A DNA stretch of 64,000 nucleotides from NCBI RefSeq assembly GCF_028473645.1, contig NZ_CP097269.1, forward strand, positions 690,001-754,000. Reading direction: 5' to 3'. Shown piece by piece: positions 38,640 through 48,746 of this stretch. The first letter of the stretch is position 1; the number at the start of each line of letters is the position of its first letter. The translations under genes and the position numbers were made by a program. Source of the stretch: Acidovorax sp. GBBC 1281 (lineage in GTDB: Bacteria > Pseudomonadota > Gammaproteobacteria > Burkholderiales > Burkholderiaceae_C). The notes under the pieces are model-generated. The model did no database searches, had not been told where the DNA came from, and worked only from the letters and a program-made list of their open reading frames with translations.

Positions 38640-39809
38640 TCAGGTCAACGCCCCCCGGGCATCCACCCGGATGATCCGCTCCACCACGCCGTGCGCCAGT
38701 CCGCCGCGCACACCGATCAAGAAGTCGTACAGGTTCACCGTCGGGTCACAATGGCCGGGAATGAGCCACAGCATGCGGCCCAGCGAGGGCAGCCGGGCCT
38801 TGTTGCCGTCGGCGTAGAGAATGCCGTGCTCGTCGCCGCCGTTGGCATAGCGCAGCGCCCGCTCGGGCGGCAGCATCGCCACGATCGGCAGGCCGGAGTC
38901 GATGGCGTGGCTCTTGTGGCCGGCATCGCACACCGCGTGCGTTTCCTGGCTGGAGATGACCTGGGTCTTGACGAACAGCGCATGCTCGAAGGCCGGCTGG
39001 GCCGGCTCGCGTTCGTTGCCGGCGTAGTCCGCGTCCATGAACAGGAACGAGCCCGCCTGCAGTTCGCCGTAGACGCCACTGGCGGCCTCGTGCACCAGCG
39101 TGCCGGTGCCCGCGCCGGTCACCAGCGGCACAGCAAGGCCGGCGGCGGTAATGAGGTCGCGCGTGTGGCGAGCGGCCTCCACCACGGCGGCGATGGCCTC
39201 CCGCCGGGCCTGGGCACCGCGCAGGTGCTGCGCGCGGCCATGGTAGGCATGCAGGCCCGCGAAACGCAGCCGGGCATGGCGCGCCACGGCCAGCGCCAGG
39301 GCCACGGCCGGTTCGCCGGGCGGTACGCCGCAGCGCCGCTGGCCCACGTCGATTTCCACGAACACATCGATGCCTGCATCGCTGGCGGTGACGGCCATGG
39401 CCTCGGCCAGGCGCTCGATGCCTTCCTCGCTGTCCACCGCCAGGGCCAGGCGCCCGCCGCGCAGCCCAAGTTGGTGCGCCAGGCGCGCCACGCGCAGCAG
39501 CTTGGCGGCGGCGATGACCTGGTTGCTGATGTACAGGTCGTTCACGCCGGCGGCGGCCAGCGCCTCGGCCTCGCTCACCTTCTGCACGCAGGCGCCCGTG
39601 GCACCGGCCTGCTGCAACAGCAGGGCGAGCTCGGCGCTCTTGTGCATCTTGGCATGGGGTCGCCAGCGCACCTGGTGCTTGCGCGCGAAGTCGGCCATGC
39701 GCTGGATGTTGCGTTCCATGGCGTCGAGATCGACGACGAGTGCAGGGGTGTCGATCAGGTCGACGCGCAGGCCGATGCTGGCGCGCAGGGATTCAGGAAT
39801 GGGCTTCAT
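38640..39809 (-). CDS. DSD1-family PLP enzyme (D-threonine aldolase type)
   Basis: A 389-residue fold-III PLP enzyme: alanine-racemase-like barrel with PLP Lys in RPHAKMHKS (near residue 54) and a C-terminal beta domain with metal motif PGHCDPTVNLYD. The family includes D-threonine aldolase and D-serine dehydratase, which cannot be separated here. It overlaps the phosphatase gene upstream by 17 bases, so they form an operon. Length is normal. Confidence 0.9.
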   Translation of the reverse strand: MKPIPESLRASIGLRVDLIDTPALVVDLDAMERNIQRMADFARKHQVRWRPHAKMHKSAELALLLQQAGATGACVQKVSEAEALAAAGVNDLYISNQVIAAAKLLRVARLAHQLGLRGGRLALAVDSEEGIERLAEAMAVTASDAGIDVFVEIDVGQRRCGVPPGEPAVALALAVARHARLRFAGLHAYHGRAQHLRGAQARREAIAAVVEAARHTRDLITAAGLAVPLVTGAGTGTLVHEAASGVYGELQAGSFLFMDADYAGNEREPAQPAFEHALFVKTQVISSQETHAVCDAGHKSHAIDSGLPIVAMLPPERALRYANGGDEHGILYADGNKARLPSLGRMLWLIPGHCDPTVNLYDFLIGVRGGLAHGVVERIIRVDARGALT

Positions 39810-40431
39810 CGCGCGTGGCGTCGTCCAGGTGCTGTGTGTCGGCCCAGCCGACCAGGGTGAGGCCGTCGCCGGTCCAGAGCAGGCGGTTGATGGCCGCGTT
39901 GGTGAGTTGCCAGGTGCGTGGGGCCTGCAGTTCCTGGCCGGTGGCGGCGCGGTACAGCACGTCCATCACGCCGCCGTGGGCGACCAGCACCACGAGTTCG
40001 CCGGGGTGGCGCTGCGCCAGCTGGTGGGTAGTGCCAAGGATGCGCTCGCGGAACACGATCAGCGACTCGCCCCCGTCGGGCACGAAGTGCGGATCGCGCT
40101 GGCGCCAGCGGCGGGCCTCCTCGGGCATTTCGGTCTCGATCTCGGCGAAGGTGCGGCCCTGGAGCTGGCCGAAGCTGCGCTCGCGCAAGCCGGGCTCGGC
40201 GATCAGCGGTGCGCCCGTGGTGTCGGCCACCGCCTGCGCGGTGGCATGGGCGCGCTGCAGGTCGCTGGCATAGATGGCGGCCACGGGCTCTCCGGCCAGG
40301 GCCTCGCCCACGCGGCGCGCCTGCCACAGGCCGGTGTGGTTGAGCGGAATGTCCAGATGGCCCTGGATGCGCGTGTCCACGTTCCAGGCGGTTTCTCCGT
40401 GGCGGATGGCGATGATGCGGGTGGCGTGCAT
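39793..40431 (-). CDS. Histidine phosphatase family protein (phosphoglycerate-mutase-like)
   Basis: A 212-residue branch-1 histidine phosphatase. The catalytic RHGETAWN begins near residue 10, the second Arg is in YASDLQRA, the acid Glu in LRERSFG and the second catalytic His in VAHGGVMD. Members act on phosphoesters such as cobalamin intermediates or sugar phosphates; the substrate is unknown. It overlaps the aldolase start by 17 bases. Confidence 0.92.
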   Translation of the reverse strand: MHATRIIAIRHGETAWNVDTRIQGHLDIPLNHTGLWQARRVGEALAGEPVAAIYASDLQRAHATAQAVADTTGAPLIAEPGLRERSFGQLQGRTFAEIETEMPEEARRWRQRDPHFVPDGGESLIVFRERILGTTHQLAQRHPGELVVLVAHGGVMDVLYRAATGQELQAPRTWQLTNAAINRLLWTGDGLTLVGWADTQHLDDATRDEAHS

Positions 40432-40448
40432 GGCGTCGAGTTCGTCGA

Positions 40449-41078
40449 TCAGGGGGCAGGCGGCGCCAGGGTGGTGCGCACCTGGCGCGGGCCCGCGGGG
40501 GGCTGCGGGAAACCGGTCAGGGCGGCGTCGAACAGGATGCCGAAGATGGCCGGGTCGCTGGTCCAGACGTCCTCGTGCACGGCGGAGGTCTCGTACACGA
40601 TCTGCTGCGTGGCGGCGTCGCGCAGCACCAGGCTGGCCTCGCGGCGGTAGAGCGTGGGGGGGCGGTCCATCATCCAGCTGCCGCCCATGCCCCAGCCCCA
40701 GCGGCCGCCGTGGCCCCCGTAGCCGAGGCCCAGGCCCCAGCGGGGGTAGAACGGGTCGCCGTAGTAGGGCCAGTAGGCCGGCGTGGCATAGCTCGCCTGC
40801 GCGCCGACCTGCAGCACGAGCTGGGCGTTGGCGTCGTCGCGTTGCAGCCCCACGCGCGCCAGCGACTGCTGGGCCATGGCTTCGATGGGGGCGAACGATG
40901 CGGCGTGGGCCTGCTGCGAGGGCAGGCGCTCCAGTCGGTAGGTGGGTGGCGAGGGCAGGGCCGCCAGCGTCGAGTAGCTGTGCACCGCGCTGTCCACGGT
41001 GCGGGTGACGGCGCAGCCGCCGAGCATCAGGGCGGCCGTGGCCAGGGTGATGGAGAAAGCGCAGCGCAGGGTCTTCAT
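40449..41078 (-). CDS. DUF4136 lipoprotein
   Basis: A 209-residue envelope lipoprotein: signal peptide with lipobox LGGC (Cys22), then a DUF4136-type domain of unknown function. An unusual Gly/Trp/Tyr-rich segment sits at about 104-133. It lies 17 bases upstream of the phosphatase and 61 bases after ttcA, so it may share their transcript. Confidence 0.85.
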   Translation of the reverse strand: MKTLRCAFSITLATAALMLGGCAVTRTVDSAVHSYSTLAALPSPPTYRLERLPSQQAHAASFAPIEAMAQQSLARVGLQRDDANAQLVLQVGAQASYATPAYWPYYGDPFYPRWGLGLGYGGHGGRWGWGMGGSWMMDRPPTLYRREASLVLRDAATQQIVYETSAVHEDVWTSDPAIFGILFDAALTGFPQPPAGPRQVRTTLAPPAP

Positions 41079-41139
41079 GGGTGTCTCCGGAAAGGGGCCG
41101 TCATGGTGCGGTCAGCGCTGGCGATGATCGATGGGGTGT

Positions 41140-42126
41140 TCAGGACAGCTGGACCACCTGCACGCCCGGCAATCCGGGGGCGGCAGGGAAATCCTCGCGG
41201 TCGAACGCCTTGTCTCCGTCTTCGCTGGCGATGCCCGTCGCTTTCAGACCTTTGAAGTCGTGCAGTGTTCCATCGAGCAGGTGCGACGGCACGACGTTCT
41301 GCAGCGCGTTGAACATGTTTTCCACACGGCCGGGGAATTTTCTGTCCCATTCGCGCAGCATCTCGCCCATCTGCTTGCGCTGCAGGTTCTCCTGGCTGCC
41401 GCACAGGTTGCAGGGAATGATGGGAAAGTTGCGGTGCGCGGCCCAGCGCGCGGTGTCCTTCTCGGCCACGTAGGCCAGTGGGCGGATCACCACGTGTTTG
41501 CCGTCGTCGCTCACCAGCTTAGGGGGCATCGACTTGAGCTTGCCGCCGAAGAACATGTTGAGCAGCAGCGTCTGCAAAATGTCGTCGCGGTGGTGGCCCA
41601 GGGCGATCTTGGTGCAGCCCAGTTCGTCGGCCACGCGGTACAGGATGCCCCGGCGCAGCCGGCTGCACAGGCTGCAGGTGGTCTTGCCTTCGGGAATGAG
41701 GCGCTTGACGATGCTGTAGGTGTCTTCGTTCTCGATGTGGAACGGCACGCCCTGCGAGGCCAGGTACTCGGGCAGCACGTGTTCTGGAAAATCGGGCTGC
41801 TTCTGGTCGAGGTTCACCGCCACCAGGTCGAAGTGGATGGGCGCGCGCGCCTTGAGCTTGAGCAGGATGTCCAGCAGGACGTAGCTGTCCTTGCCGCCGG
41901 ACATGCACACCATGACCTTGTCGCCCTCCTCGATCATCTGGTAGTCCACGATGGCCTTGCCCACCTCGCGGCACAGGCGTTTTTCCAGCTTGTGGGTTTC
42001 GCGCTCGATCTTCAGGCGGGCCGGCGCCGCAGCGGCCTCGGCGCTTGCTGCCGCATCGGGCGTGCCGAGGGGCTCGGGGGCGTCGGCGGTCCAGCCGGGC
42101 GTGGGGTCGTTGAGGATGGCATTCAT
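41140..42126 (-). CDS. ttcA: tRNA 2-thiocytidine synthetase TtcA
   Basis: About 328 residues. The PP-loop SGGKDS (near residue 77) and the iron-sulfur cysteine pairs CSLC and CNLC define TtcA, which thiolates C32 of several tRNAs. A proline/alanine-rich N-terminal extension of about 35 residues precedes the core. GTG starts at 42138 or 42135, overlapping folB, are alternatives to the ATG at 42126. It is last of folM-folB-ttcA. Confidence 0.95.
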   Translation of the reverse strand: MNAILNDPTPGWTADAPEPLGTPDAAASAEAAAAPARLKIERETHKLEKRLCREVGKAIVDYQMIEEGDKVMVCMSGGKDSYVLLDILLKLKARAPIHFDLVAVNLDQKQPDFPEHVLPEYLASQGVPFHIENEDTYSIVKRLIPEGKTTCSLCSRLRRGILYRVADELGCTKIALGHHRDDILQTLLLNMFFGGKLKSMPPKLVSDDGKHVVIRPLAYVAEKDTARWAAHRNFPIIPCNLCGSQENLQRKQMGEMLREWDRKFPGRVENMFNALQNVVPSHLLDGTLHDFKGLKATGIASEDGDKAFDREDFPAAPGLPGVQVVQLS

Positions 42127-42131
42127 GGGGT

Positions 42132-42500
42132 TCACCACTGTCCTGTCTCGCTGCGGATGGCCACTTCGCAGTCGTCAAAAATTTCCAATTTGGCGATCTT
42201 CACGCGCACGCCCAGCACGCCGGGCAGCAGCATGAGCCGGGCGCTGAGCTTGCCGATCAGCGTCTCCAGCAGGTTCACGTGCTCGGCCGTGCACTCGTCG
42301 ATGATGATCTGGCGCACCTTGCGGTAGTCCAGCACGTGCAGGATGTCGTCGTCGGGGTGCAGGGGTTGCGTGCCCAGGTGCAGCTCGGCATCGACCTGGA
42401 TGGGCTGCGGCGTGGTCATCTCGTGCGCGAGGATGCCCAGGTTGGCGTCGAAGCGCAAACCGGTGAGCGTGAGGATCTGGGTGCCTGCGGCGTTGTACAT
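42132..42500 (-). CDS. folB: Dihydroneopterin aldolase (FolB)
   Basis: A 122-residue FolB/FolX tunnel-fold protein. The substrate-binding Glu region ([11 protein letters not shown]) and the catalytic Tyr/Lys region (LDYRKV, VRVKIAK) agree with dihydroneopterin aldolase of folate synthesis; an epimerase role (FolX) is less likely. It lies between a FolM-like reductase and ttcA, with a slight overlap of ttcA. Confidence 0.85.
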   Translation of the reverse strand: MYNAAGTQILTLTGLRFDANLGILAHEMTTPQPIQVDAELHLGTQPLHPDDDILHVLDYRKVRQIIIDECTAEHVNLLETLIGKLSARLMLLPGVLGVRVKIAKLEIFDDCEVAIRSETGQW

Positions 42501-42542
42501 GGGGTATGGGAAGGAAAGGGGGAGGGCGGAGCCGGCTTGCGC

Positions 42543-43346
42543 TCACATCATCGAAAAGTCGCGCTCGAACCGCATCAGGTGCTGGCCGCCATCCACCAGC
42601 AGCGTGGTGCCGGTGATGGAGCGGTTTTCCAGCGCGAACTTCACGGTGGCGGCCACGTCGGCGGGCGTGGAAGACCGGCCCAGCGGGCTCAACGCGTGCA
42701 GCTGGCGGAATTTCTCGCCTTCCAGCAGGTGGCTGGTGAGGGTGAGGCCTGGCGCCACCCCCACCACCCGCACCCGGGGCGCGAGGGCCAGCGACAGCAT
42801 GGTGCCGGCCGCCTCCAGCGCTGCCTTGGAGAGGGTGTAACTCAGGAAGTCGGGGTTCTGGTTCCAGAGCTTCTGGTCGAGCAGGTTGACCACGGCGCCG
42901 TGGATTTCGCCCTGGTCACCCCCATCGCCCGCAGCGGCTGCGGCCCGCTGTTCCAGATGCGCATGCAGGCCCTGGGCCAGCAGCACGGGCGCCGCGGTGT
43001 TGCTGCGCAAGTGCTGCTCCAGCGTGGAAAAGCCGAAGCTGGCGGCATCGTCGTGCTCGAAAAGCGAGGCACTGTTGACCACCGCATCCACCGCGCCGAA
43101 ATGCTGCACCACGCGGGGCAGCAGGCCGCGCACGGCGGCCTCGTCCTGGAAATCGGCATCGAAATGGGCGCTGGCGCATGAAAATCGCCGGCATACCGCT
43201 ACGGTTTCGATAGCATCCTGCTCGGAATGCCGATAGTGGACGGCCACCTGCCAGCCGCCGGCCGCCAGCGCGAGCGCGATGTCGCGGCCCAGGCGCTTGG
43301 CGGCGCCGGTCACCAGCACGGTGCGAGGACGGGAGGGGGAGGGCAT
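42543..43346 (-). CDS. folM: FolM-like pteridine reductase (SDR)
   Basis: A 267-residue SDR with the modified nucleotide motif TGAAKRLG (residues 12-19), in which the Arg replaces Gly as in pteridine reductases and FolM, NSAS in place of NNAG, and catalytic YTLSKAA near residue 181. With folB downstream it is likely dihydromonapterin/dihydrofolate reductase. An unusual insertion around residues 48-65 (EQDAIETVAVCRRFSCASA) coincides with an interspersed-repeat copy in the DNA. It is divergent from the MidA-type gene. Confidence 0.86.
   Translation of the reverse strand: MPSPSRPRTVLVTGAAKRLGRDIALALAAGGWQVAVHYRHSEQDAIETVAVCRRFSCASAHFDADFQDEAAVRGLLPRVVQHFGAVDAVVNSASLFEHDDAASFGFSTLEQHLRSNTAAPVLLAQGLHAHLEQRAAAAAGDGGDQGEIHGAVVNLLDQKLWNQNPDFLSYTLSKAALEAAGTMLSLALAPRVRVVGVAPGLTLTSHLLEGEKFRQLHALSPLGRSSTPADVAATVKFALENRSITGTTLLVDGGQHLMRFERDFSMM
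43160..43216 (-). repeat. AT-rich interspersed repeat, copy 4 (inside folM)
   Basis: Read on the minus strand, GATGCTATCGAAACCGTAGC is followed by TCATGCGCCAG and CCCATTT, aligning with the reverse complement of the dapF copy along its full length. It is in frame within folM. Confidence 0.5.
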
Positions 43347-43363
43347 CGGGGACAATCGGGACC

Positions 43364-44473
43364 GTGACGACGACAGAACCCCCAAGTTTAACGACCGCCC
43401 TGGCGGCCCACATCGGCCAGGCCATTGCGCAGGCCGGCGGCTGGATCGGCTTCGACCGCTTCATGGCCATGGCCCTGTACACGCCCGGCCTGGGCTACTA
43501 CGCCAACGACTCCACCAAGTTCGGCCTGCTGCCCGGATCGGGCAGCGACTTCGTGACCGCGCCCGAGCTGAGCCCCCTGTTCGGCCAGACCCTGGCCGTG
43601 CAGGTGGGCGAGGCCCTGGCGCAGACCGGAACGCACGAACTGTGGGAGTTCGGCGCGGGCTCCGGTGCCCTGGCGCTGCAGCTGCTCGATGCCCTGGGCG
43701 AGCGGGTGCAGCGCTACACCATCGTCGATCTGTCCGGCAGCCTGCGTGCGCGCCAGCAGGTGCTGCTGTCCCCGCATGCGCAAAAGGTGCGGTGGGTGGA
43801 CGCGCTGCCCGACCGCTTCGCGGGCGTGGTGGTGGGCAACGAGGTGCTGGACGCCATGCCGGTGAAGCTGCTGGCCCGCCACGGCGGGCAGGCGGCCGGC
43901 GTGTGGCATGAACGCGGCGTGGTGCTGCAGGGCGATGCCTTCGCCTGGGCCGACCGGCCCACCGATCTGCGCCCGCCCGTGGAGGTGGAAGGCCCGCACG
44001 ACTACCTGACCGAGATCCACCCGCAGGGCGAGGGCTTCATCCGCACCCTGGCCGACCGGCTGGAGCGCGGCGCGGCCTTCCTGCTGGACTACGGCTTCGG
44101 CGAGGCGGAGTACTACCACCCCCAGCGCCACATGGGCACGGTGATGTGCCACCAGGGACACCTGGCCGACAGCGATCCGCTGGTGGCGGTGGGCCGCAAG
44201 GACATCACCGCGCACGTCAACTTCACGGCCATGGCGCTGGCCGCGCAGGACGCGGGCCTGCAGGTGCTGGGCTACACCACGCAGGCGCACTTCCTCATCA
44301 ACTGCGGGTTGGCCCAGCGCATGGTGGAGTTGCCCCCGCTCAAACGCGCGACAGCCGCCAAGCTGGTCATGGAGCACGAGATGGGCGAGTTGTTCAAGGT
44401 GCTGGCGCTGGGCGCGGGCGAACCGTGGGAGCCCGTCGGCTTTTCGCAAGGGGATCGGTCCCATCGGCTGTGA
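43364..44473 (+). CDS. SAM-dependent methyltransferase, MidA/NDUFAF7 family
   Basis: A 369-residue protein of the COG1565 family; the mitochondrial member methylates an Arg of complex I. It has an N-terminal region with FDRFMAMALYTPGLGYYAN, the SAM-binding motif WEFGAGSGALALQ (near residue 95) and LLDYGFGEAEYYHP. GTG at 43364 is the start, leaving a 17-base gap to the divergent folM. The bacterial substrate is not established. Confidence 0.9.
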   Translation: MTTTEPPSLTTALAAHIGQAIAQAGGWIGFDRFMAMALYTPGLGYYANDSTKFGLLPGSGSDFVTAPELSPLFGQTLAVQVGEALAQTGTHELWEFGAGSGALALQLLDALGERVQRYTIVDLSGSLRARQQVLLSPHAQKVRWVDALPDRFAGVVVGNEVLDAMPVKLLARHGGQAAGVWHERGVVLQGDAFAWADRPTDLRPPVEVEGPHDYLTEIHPQGEGFIRTLADRLERGAAFLLDYGFGEAEYYHPQRHMGTVMCHQGHLADSDPLVAVGRKDITAHVNFTAMALAAQDAGLQVLGYTTQAHFLINCGLAQRMVELPPLKRATAAKLVMEHEMGELFKVLALGAGEPWEPVGFSQGDRSHRL

Positions 44474-44488
44474 TGCGCTGTGCCGCCC

Positions 44489-44509
44489 TGGGCCCTTCGG
44501 GTGGGCCCA
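44489..44509. terminator. Hairpin between convergent genes
   Basis: TGGGCCC (44489-44495) pairs with GGGCCCA (44503-44509) across a seven-base loop, between the MidA-type stop and the importer ATPase stop. There is no T-run, so terminator function is only likely from position. Confidence 0.45.
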
Positions 44510-44522
44510 ACACAGGGTGGTG

Positions 44523-45596
<1,074 letters not shown>

Positions 45597-45597
45597 G

Positions 45598-46490
45598 TCA
45601 GTCCTTGACGCCGCCGGCCGTGAGCCCGCGCACGAGGTAGGTGCGCACGAGCACCGTGAAGATCACCACCGGGAACATCACCAGCGTGCCGCTCGCGGCG
45701 ATCTTGGTCCACTCCCAGCCTTCGTACTGCAGGAAGTTGACGATGGCCACCGGGGCGGTGACGGCATTCGTGCGCGTGAGGATCAGTGCGTAGAAGAAGT
45801 CGTTCACGAGAAGATGAAGCACAGCACGGCGGTGGCCGCCAGCCCGGGGGCCGCCAGCGGCAGCGTGATGCGCCAGAAGGCCTGCCAGACGCCGCAGCCA
45901 TCGATGTAGGCCGCCTCTTCGAGCGCGGTGGGCACCGCTTCGAAGAAGGTCTGCATCAGCCAGATCACGATCGCCAGGTTGAAGGTGAGATAGACGATGG
46001 CCAGGCCCACGATGGTGTCCTGCAAGCCGAGCCAGCGGTAGGCAAGGAAGAACGGGATGGTGAAGGCGATGGGCGGCGCCATGCGCGTCACTAGGATCCA
46101 CAGGGCCACTTGGCGCCGCCACCGGAACTGCCAGCGCGTGAGTGCATAGGCGGCCGGCACGCCGATCAGCAGCGACAGGCCGGTGGACAGGGTGCTGACC
46201 GCCAGGCTGTTCCAGAACGACTTGAGGAAGTTGCCCTGCAGCAGGCTGCGAAAGCCTTCCAGCGTGGGCGTGAAGAGCAGGCGGTCCTCGAAGATGTCCG
46301 CGCTGGGCCGGAAGGCCAGCTGCACCAGCCACAGGAAGGGGAACATCACCACCAGCAGCAGAGCGACGGCCACGAGGCCGCGCGCATGGCGGCGCAGCCA
46401 TCCGGCACGCCGCGCATCTGGCAAGGGCCGCGCGGCAGGGGGCGGCGTGAACGTGGAGGGCAGGGGCAGGGCGGCTTCAGCGTTTGTCAT
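45598..46490 (-). pseudogene. CUT1 ABC permease (MalG-like), one-base frameshift
   Basis: Two overlapping frames together make a normal 297-residue permease. Residues 1-228 (to VLCFIFS) are read from ATG 46490; the frame stops at TGA (45804-45806). The next frame continues as NDFFYALILTRTNA to the stop at 45598. Restoring one base near 45805 (TCGTGAAC to TCGTGGAAC) yields the FSWNDFF sequence expected. The EAA loop (EEAAYIDGCGVW) is intact. No other decay is visible, so this is either a recent mutation or a sequencing error. The ATG overlaps the end of the first permease. Confidence 0.85.
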
Positions 46491-47389
46491 GGTCGTTCCA
46501 TCCGAGGCGGCCCACCAGCCAGCTGAGCGCGAACACGCCCGCGAGAATCACCATCGCGATGGCGCTGGCGTACCCCCCAGTAGGAGAAATTGAAGGCCTG
46601 GATGAAGCCGTAGTAGTTGGTCACCTCGGTCACCGTGCCCGGGCCGCCATCGGTCAGCACGTAGATCAGCGGAAAGGCCTTGAAGCTGTCGATCAGCCGG
46701 AACAGGCCGCACACCACCAGCACCGGCCGCAGGTAGGGCACGATGTACCGGAACAGTTGCCAGCGGTTGGCGCCGTCCAGGCTCGCGGCCTCCAGCGGGT
46801 CGTCCGGCACCATCTGCAGCGTGGCCAGCACCATCAGCAGGGTGAACGGAAACCACTGCCAGGTATCGGCGATGGAGATGGCCCACAGGGCCGTGTCGGG
46901 GTTGGCGATCAGCGAGCGCACCGGCAGGCCCACCGCCTCCAGCGCGCGGTGCAGCGGGCTCACGTCGGGCGTGTACAGGATCTTCCAGATCAGCGCCACC
47001 ACGATGGGTGGCAGCACCATGGGGATCAGGAACGCCGTGCGCGTGGCGCCCAGCAGCTTGGAGCGCCCGTTGAGCAGCAGCGCCAGGCCCAGCCCCACGC
47101 CCAGTTGCAGCGCCACGCTGGAGACCGACAGCTGCAGCTGCGTGGCGATGGAGCGCAGAAAGCGCGTGTCCACCAGCAGGTGGCGGTAGTTCACCAGCGG
47201 GTCGTCGAAGCGGAAGGTGCCGGCCGCGTCCGTGAGGCTCAGGGGCGTGAAGCTCGTCACCAGCAGCGCCGTGGCCGGCGCCAGCGTGATGACCAGCAGC
47301 ACGGCCAGCGAGGGCAGCAGGCCCCACAGGAAGGCGCGGCGGCGCGCCGCTTCCCAGCCGAGGCCGGGGCGCAGAGTCAAGGTGTTCAC
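46477..47389 (-). pseudogene. CUT1 ABC permease (MalF-like), one-base frameshift near the C-terminus
   Basis: The ATG at 47389 encodes a six-helix CUT1 permease with its EAA loop (LEAASLDGANRWQLF). After NFSYWG near residue 268, a run of six G (about 46579-46584) where five are expected moves the frame, so the annotated frame ends at 46487 with an unrelated tail. Removing one G gives YASAIAMVILAGVFALSWLVGRLGWNDHDKR ending at 46477, the normal last helix (the stretch is given in two parts: YASAIAMVILAGVFA then LSWLVGRLG). The true stop would overlap the next ATG by 14 bases. Confidence 0.85.
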
Positions 47390-47396
47390 CGCCGGC

Positions 47397-48728
47397 TCAC
47401 AGCTTCAGCCCGGCGCGCTGGAGCTCGGTGATCGATTGGGCCTGCGCCTGCTGCAGCGCCTGCCGCGCGCTGGCCTGGCCGGAGGCGATCAGCGCGATCG
47501 CCTTGTTGAGCTGCTGGTCCACCTGCGGGTAGACCGACACCGTGCGGTACTTCATGTGCCCGGTCTTGGAGGCCAGCTCGATCGAGTCCAGTGCCAGTTG
47601 TGCCAGGTCGTTGCCGTTGATGACCTGCCTGGCGCGGAACTCCCTGGAGTCGATGTCCGAGCGGCGTGCCGGCGAGCCGTAGCCGGCCAGCACCGCCCGG
47701 CGCGTGGTCTGCTTGGACAGCGCCCACTGGATGAAGGCCCAAGCGGCCTCCTTGTTCTTCGACCCCGTCGGAATGCCCAGGCCATGCACGGCCGTGCCCG
47801 GAAAGCGCCCTGCAGGCCCCTTGGGCACCTGGCCGAACTGCAGAGTCTTCAAGGTCTTGCTGGAGGCCGGGTCCCCCAGCTGCGCGAGATGCAACTGCCC
47901 CGCATCGGTGAAATTGACGCGGCCGAGCTTGAGGGCCTGGGTCACCTGGTCGGGCGTGTAAGTGATGGCACCGTCGGGCCCGAACTCTCGCAGCAGGCTG
48001 GCGTAGTACTCGGCCGCTGCGATGGCTTCGGGCGTGTCCAGCGTGGGATACAGGTCGTCCGGTGCCTTGCGGAACACATCGCCACCGAAGGCATGCAGAT
48101 AGGGCACGAAGGTCCAGCCGTAGTGGCTGTCGGACACGAAGCCCGCCACGCGTTCCTTCTTGTTCACGGCGCGCAGTACCTTCACCAGGTCGTCCGTGGT
48201 GTCCGGGTAGGCCAGGCCGGCCTGCTGCACCAGGTCGAAGCGCGAGGAGGCGGACAGCAGCGCCTCCGCCGTCCAGGGGATGCCGTAGAGCTTGCCATCC
48301 TTGCCGGTCTCGGGCGCGCGGGCGCCGGGCAAAAAGTCGTTCACGTCCCAGTCGGCGGGCGTGAGGTTGGGGTTCCTGATGAAATCGTCGAGCGGCGTGA
48401 GCCAGCCCGAGTGGATCCATCGGCTCGAGTAGATGAAGGTCACGTTGACCACGTCGTAGGCCGAGCCCTTGGTGGACAGTTCCAGGTCGGCACGCTGGTT
48501 GTAGACCGGGAACGAGGGTGCGTCGAAGTTCACCCTGGCGCCCGTGAGCGACTCGAACTCGGGCAGGTACTGCTGCAGCAGCTTGGGGTAGGCCGCGCTG
48601 AAGGTCGAGACATTCAGGGTCACGCCCTGGAACTTCTTCGCACCGCTCTGCGCCTTCGCAAAGCCGGGCAGCAGGGCGGTGGCGCCCAGGGCCGATGCGG
48701 CCTGGAGCCACTGGCGTCGTTGGGTCAT
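47397..48728 (-). CDS. CUT1-type extracellular solute-binding protein
   Basis: A 443-residue periplasmic binding protein of the family-1 (maltose/glycerol-phosphate-like) type, with a signal peptide (RRQWLQAASALGATALLPGFAKA, read in two pieces) containing a twin-arginine. The YDVVNVTFIYSSRWI and AYGSPARR-like C-terminal elements fit. Its neighbours are two permeases and a UgpC-like ATPase, plus a TauD-type dioxygenase 18 bases upstream, suggesting the imported compound is oxidised by it. The ligand cannot be read; a sugar or polyol is normal for the family. Confidence 0.9.
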   Translation of the reverse strand: MTQRRQWLQAASALGATALLPGFAKAQSGAKKFQGVTLNVSTFSAAYPKLLQQYLPEFESLTGARVNFDAPSFPVYNQRADLELSTKGSAYDVVNVTFIYSSRWIHSGWLTPLDDFIRNPNLTPADWDVNDFLPGARAPETGKDGKLYGIPWTAEALLSASSRFDLVQQAGLAYPDTTDDLVKVLRAVNKKERVAGFVSDSHYGWTFVPYLHAFGGDVFRKAPDDLYPTLDTPEAIAAAEYYASLLREFGPDGAITYTPDQVTQALKLGRVNFTDAGQLHLAQLGDPASSKTLKTLQFGQVPKGPAGRFPGTAVHGLGIPTGSKNKEAAWAFIQWALSKQTTRRAVLAGYGSPARRSDIDSREFRARQVINGNDLAQLALDSIELASKTGHMKYRTVSVYPQVDQQLNKAIALIASGQASARQALQQAQAQSITELQRAGLKL

Positions 48729-48746
48729 GTCGATGGCTCCGTGGCG

